A stretch of DNA of 64,000 bases from Winogradskyella pelagia (GTDB lineage Bacteria > Bacteroidota > Bacteroidia > Flavobacteriales > Flavobacteriaceae): contig NZ_JAGEVF010000005.1 in the NCBI RefSeq assembly GCF_017581965.1, forward strand, positions 124,001 through 188,000, read 5' to 3'. The translations under genes were made by a program, and so were the position numbers. The notes below the pieces were generated by a model. It was not told the origin of the DNA. It worked only from the letters and a program-made list of their open reading frames with translations, and searched no databases. This document shows positions 63,094-64,000 of this stretch, piece by piece. Position 1 is the stretch's first letter; each line of letters opens with the position of its first letter.

Positions 63094-64000
63094 CTATTCT
63101 ATTATTACTTTTTTTGTGATTTCACCTATTGAGGTATTCAGTTTTACAAAGTATAGGCCTTCAGCAAAGGCACTTGTGTCCATACGGAGCGTTTTACTAA
63201 GGTCTTTATTCTTGGCATAGTATACCAAGTCACCTAAGACATTATAGAGCCTTACGTTCACGCCTTCCGAACGATTCCATTTTAAATTGATAAAATCTTT
63301 AGCTGGATTTGGATATACTGACAAATTATCAATATTAAAATCCGAAATACTTAAAGCTTCATCATATAGGTCCGTTCGCCAAAGACCACGTCCATATGTT
63401 GCAGCATACAATTTATTTTCTGCCGTATTTATTTCCAATTCGTTTATTCTAACGTTGGGCAAGCCATTATTGAAGGGTATCCAGGTATTACCTAGGCTGT
63501 TGTCGGTATAATAAACACCATAGTTCATCCCAACATATAAACCATCCTCTCCATTATCCTGCCATGCCAAGGCCTGAGGCACAAAGTTAGGCAAGTCCCA
63601 AGCTATAGAATTCCACGTTACACCATTGTTATTACTAACATAAACCTTACCACTATCTGTGGTAGCAATGGCTACTTTTGCAGGATTCGTTGGATGAATA
63701 GCAATTTCATTTATTCGTCCACCATTTAAATTTAGAGAGGCCGCTGTCCAATTTGTATTGTTCCCTATACTTATATAGAAACTGCCGTTAATCGCTAAAT
63801 ATTTTACAGTATTATCTGAGGGAGCAACTTTAAAATGATCTATATTACTACCAAAATTTTGTGAAATGGACGTCCAAGAGTTTCCGCCATTATTGGATTG
63901 ATAAACCTCATCAAAAGCGGAATAAATTCGGTTATTCACTAAAGGGTCTTGTCCATAAGGTACAATCCAATTCCAGTTAAAATTTCCTCCCTTCCCATCT
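63094..64000 (-). CDS. C-terminal part of a secreted BNR-repeat protein with T9SS tail
   Basis: About 302 residues are visible and the frame runs off the right edge (a GTG at 63939 is internal, not a start). Repeats such as VYQSNNGGNSWTSISQNFGS and VYVSNNNGVTWNSIAWDLP are BNR/sortilin-like Asp-box blades of a beta-propeller, and TAENKLYAATYGRGLWRTDL is the typical last blade. The end is a T9SS type A sorting domain (VYPNPAKDFINLKW to ITKKVIIE). Family members are large extracellular propeller proteins, often called glycosyl hydrolase BNR repeat proteins, with activity rarely shown. Confidence 0.9.
   Translation of the reverse strand, partial: DGKGGNFNWNWIVPYGQDPLVNNRIYSAFDEVYQSNNGGNSWTSISQNFGSNIDHFKVAPSDNTVKYLAINGSFYISIGNNTNWTAASLNLNGGRINEIAIHPTNPAKVAIATTDSGKVYVSNNNGVTWNSIAWDLPNFVPQALAWQDNGEDGLYVGMNYGVYYTDNSLGNTWIPFNNGLPNVRINELEINTAENKLYAATYGRGLWRTDLYDEALSISDFNIDNLSVYPNPAKDFINLKWNRSEGVNVRLYNVLGDLVYYAKNKDLSKTLRMDTSAFAEGLYFVKLNTSIGEITKKVIIE

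Overview
The window is about 64 kb of low-GC chromosome from a member of the Bacteroidetes, almost certainly family Flavobacteriaceae, probably marine (genus not resolvable by eye). The signs are type IX secretion (T9SS) C-terminal sorting tails ending in YPNP-type domains (four proteins), bacillithiol synthesis (BshC), a DUF4295 gene beside rpmB-rpmG, SCSDDD-type lipoproteins, a TPR-HTH regulator, and many exact matches to the Bacteroidetes -7 promoter element TAnnTTTG. I see no rRNA, tRNA, CRISPR array, insertion sequence or prophage.

Layout. 1-3.2 kb: the start of a truncated gene, then an ECF sigma / anti-sigma-like / repeat-protein operon, with a perfect 28-bp palindrome in the divergent promoter region. 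3.2-7.5 kb: DUF2911 protein, MeaB GTPase, nucleotide-sugar epimerase, glycosyltransferase, PAP2 phosphatase. 7.5-12.7 kb: a minus-strand run mnmA - secreted S8 protease - nitronate monooxygenase - MATE exporter - small acidic protein - PAP2. 12.8-16.9 kb: MORN-like protein, two tandem fasciclin lipoproteins sharing leaders and terminators, then a structured transcript ending in a terminator just before a small membrane protein. 17-27 kb: pyrG-yidC; guaA-LysM protein-osmC-DUF922-DUF3820; bshC. 27-34 kb: M14 and M16 peptidases, a glyoxalase-like protein, a CrtA-like protein.

33.8-46.9 kb is the most distinctive part. A four-gene minus-strand operon encodes surface proteins: a T9SS protein, a tail-fibre-like protein with a possible self-cleaving domain, a 1882-residue leucine-rich-repeat protein with six repeat modules, and a lipoprotein. 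Beside it lie a beta-barrel-like protein, a TPR/transmembrane/HTH regulator and a cadherin-like lipoprotein. Paired direct repeats of GTGGACA spaced 11 bp lie upstream of three of these transcription units, with a single copy upstream of the regulator gene. I infer a small autoregulated surface-protein regulon that I do not recognise as described. The lipoprotein at its right edge also has a strongly folding 5' leader.

46.9-64 kb is mostly housekeeping: rimO, ftsY, rpmB-rpmG-DUF4295, cinA, recR, an E2 acyltransferase, a DEDDh exonuclease and an OYE-family oxidoreductase, interspersed with an amidase, a serine hydrolase, an acetamidase, an orphan HPt protein, an acyltransferase and, at the right edge, a truncated T9SS protein with BNR-like repeats.

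No alignment or folding program was run. Family calls come from motif recognition and promoter, operator and RNA calls from reading the sequence.
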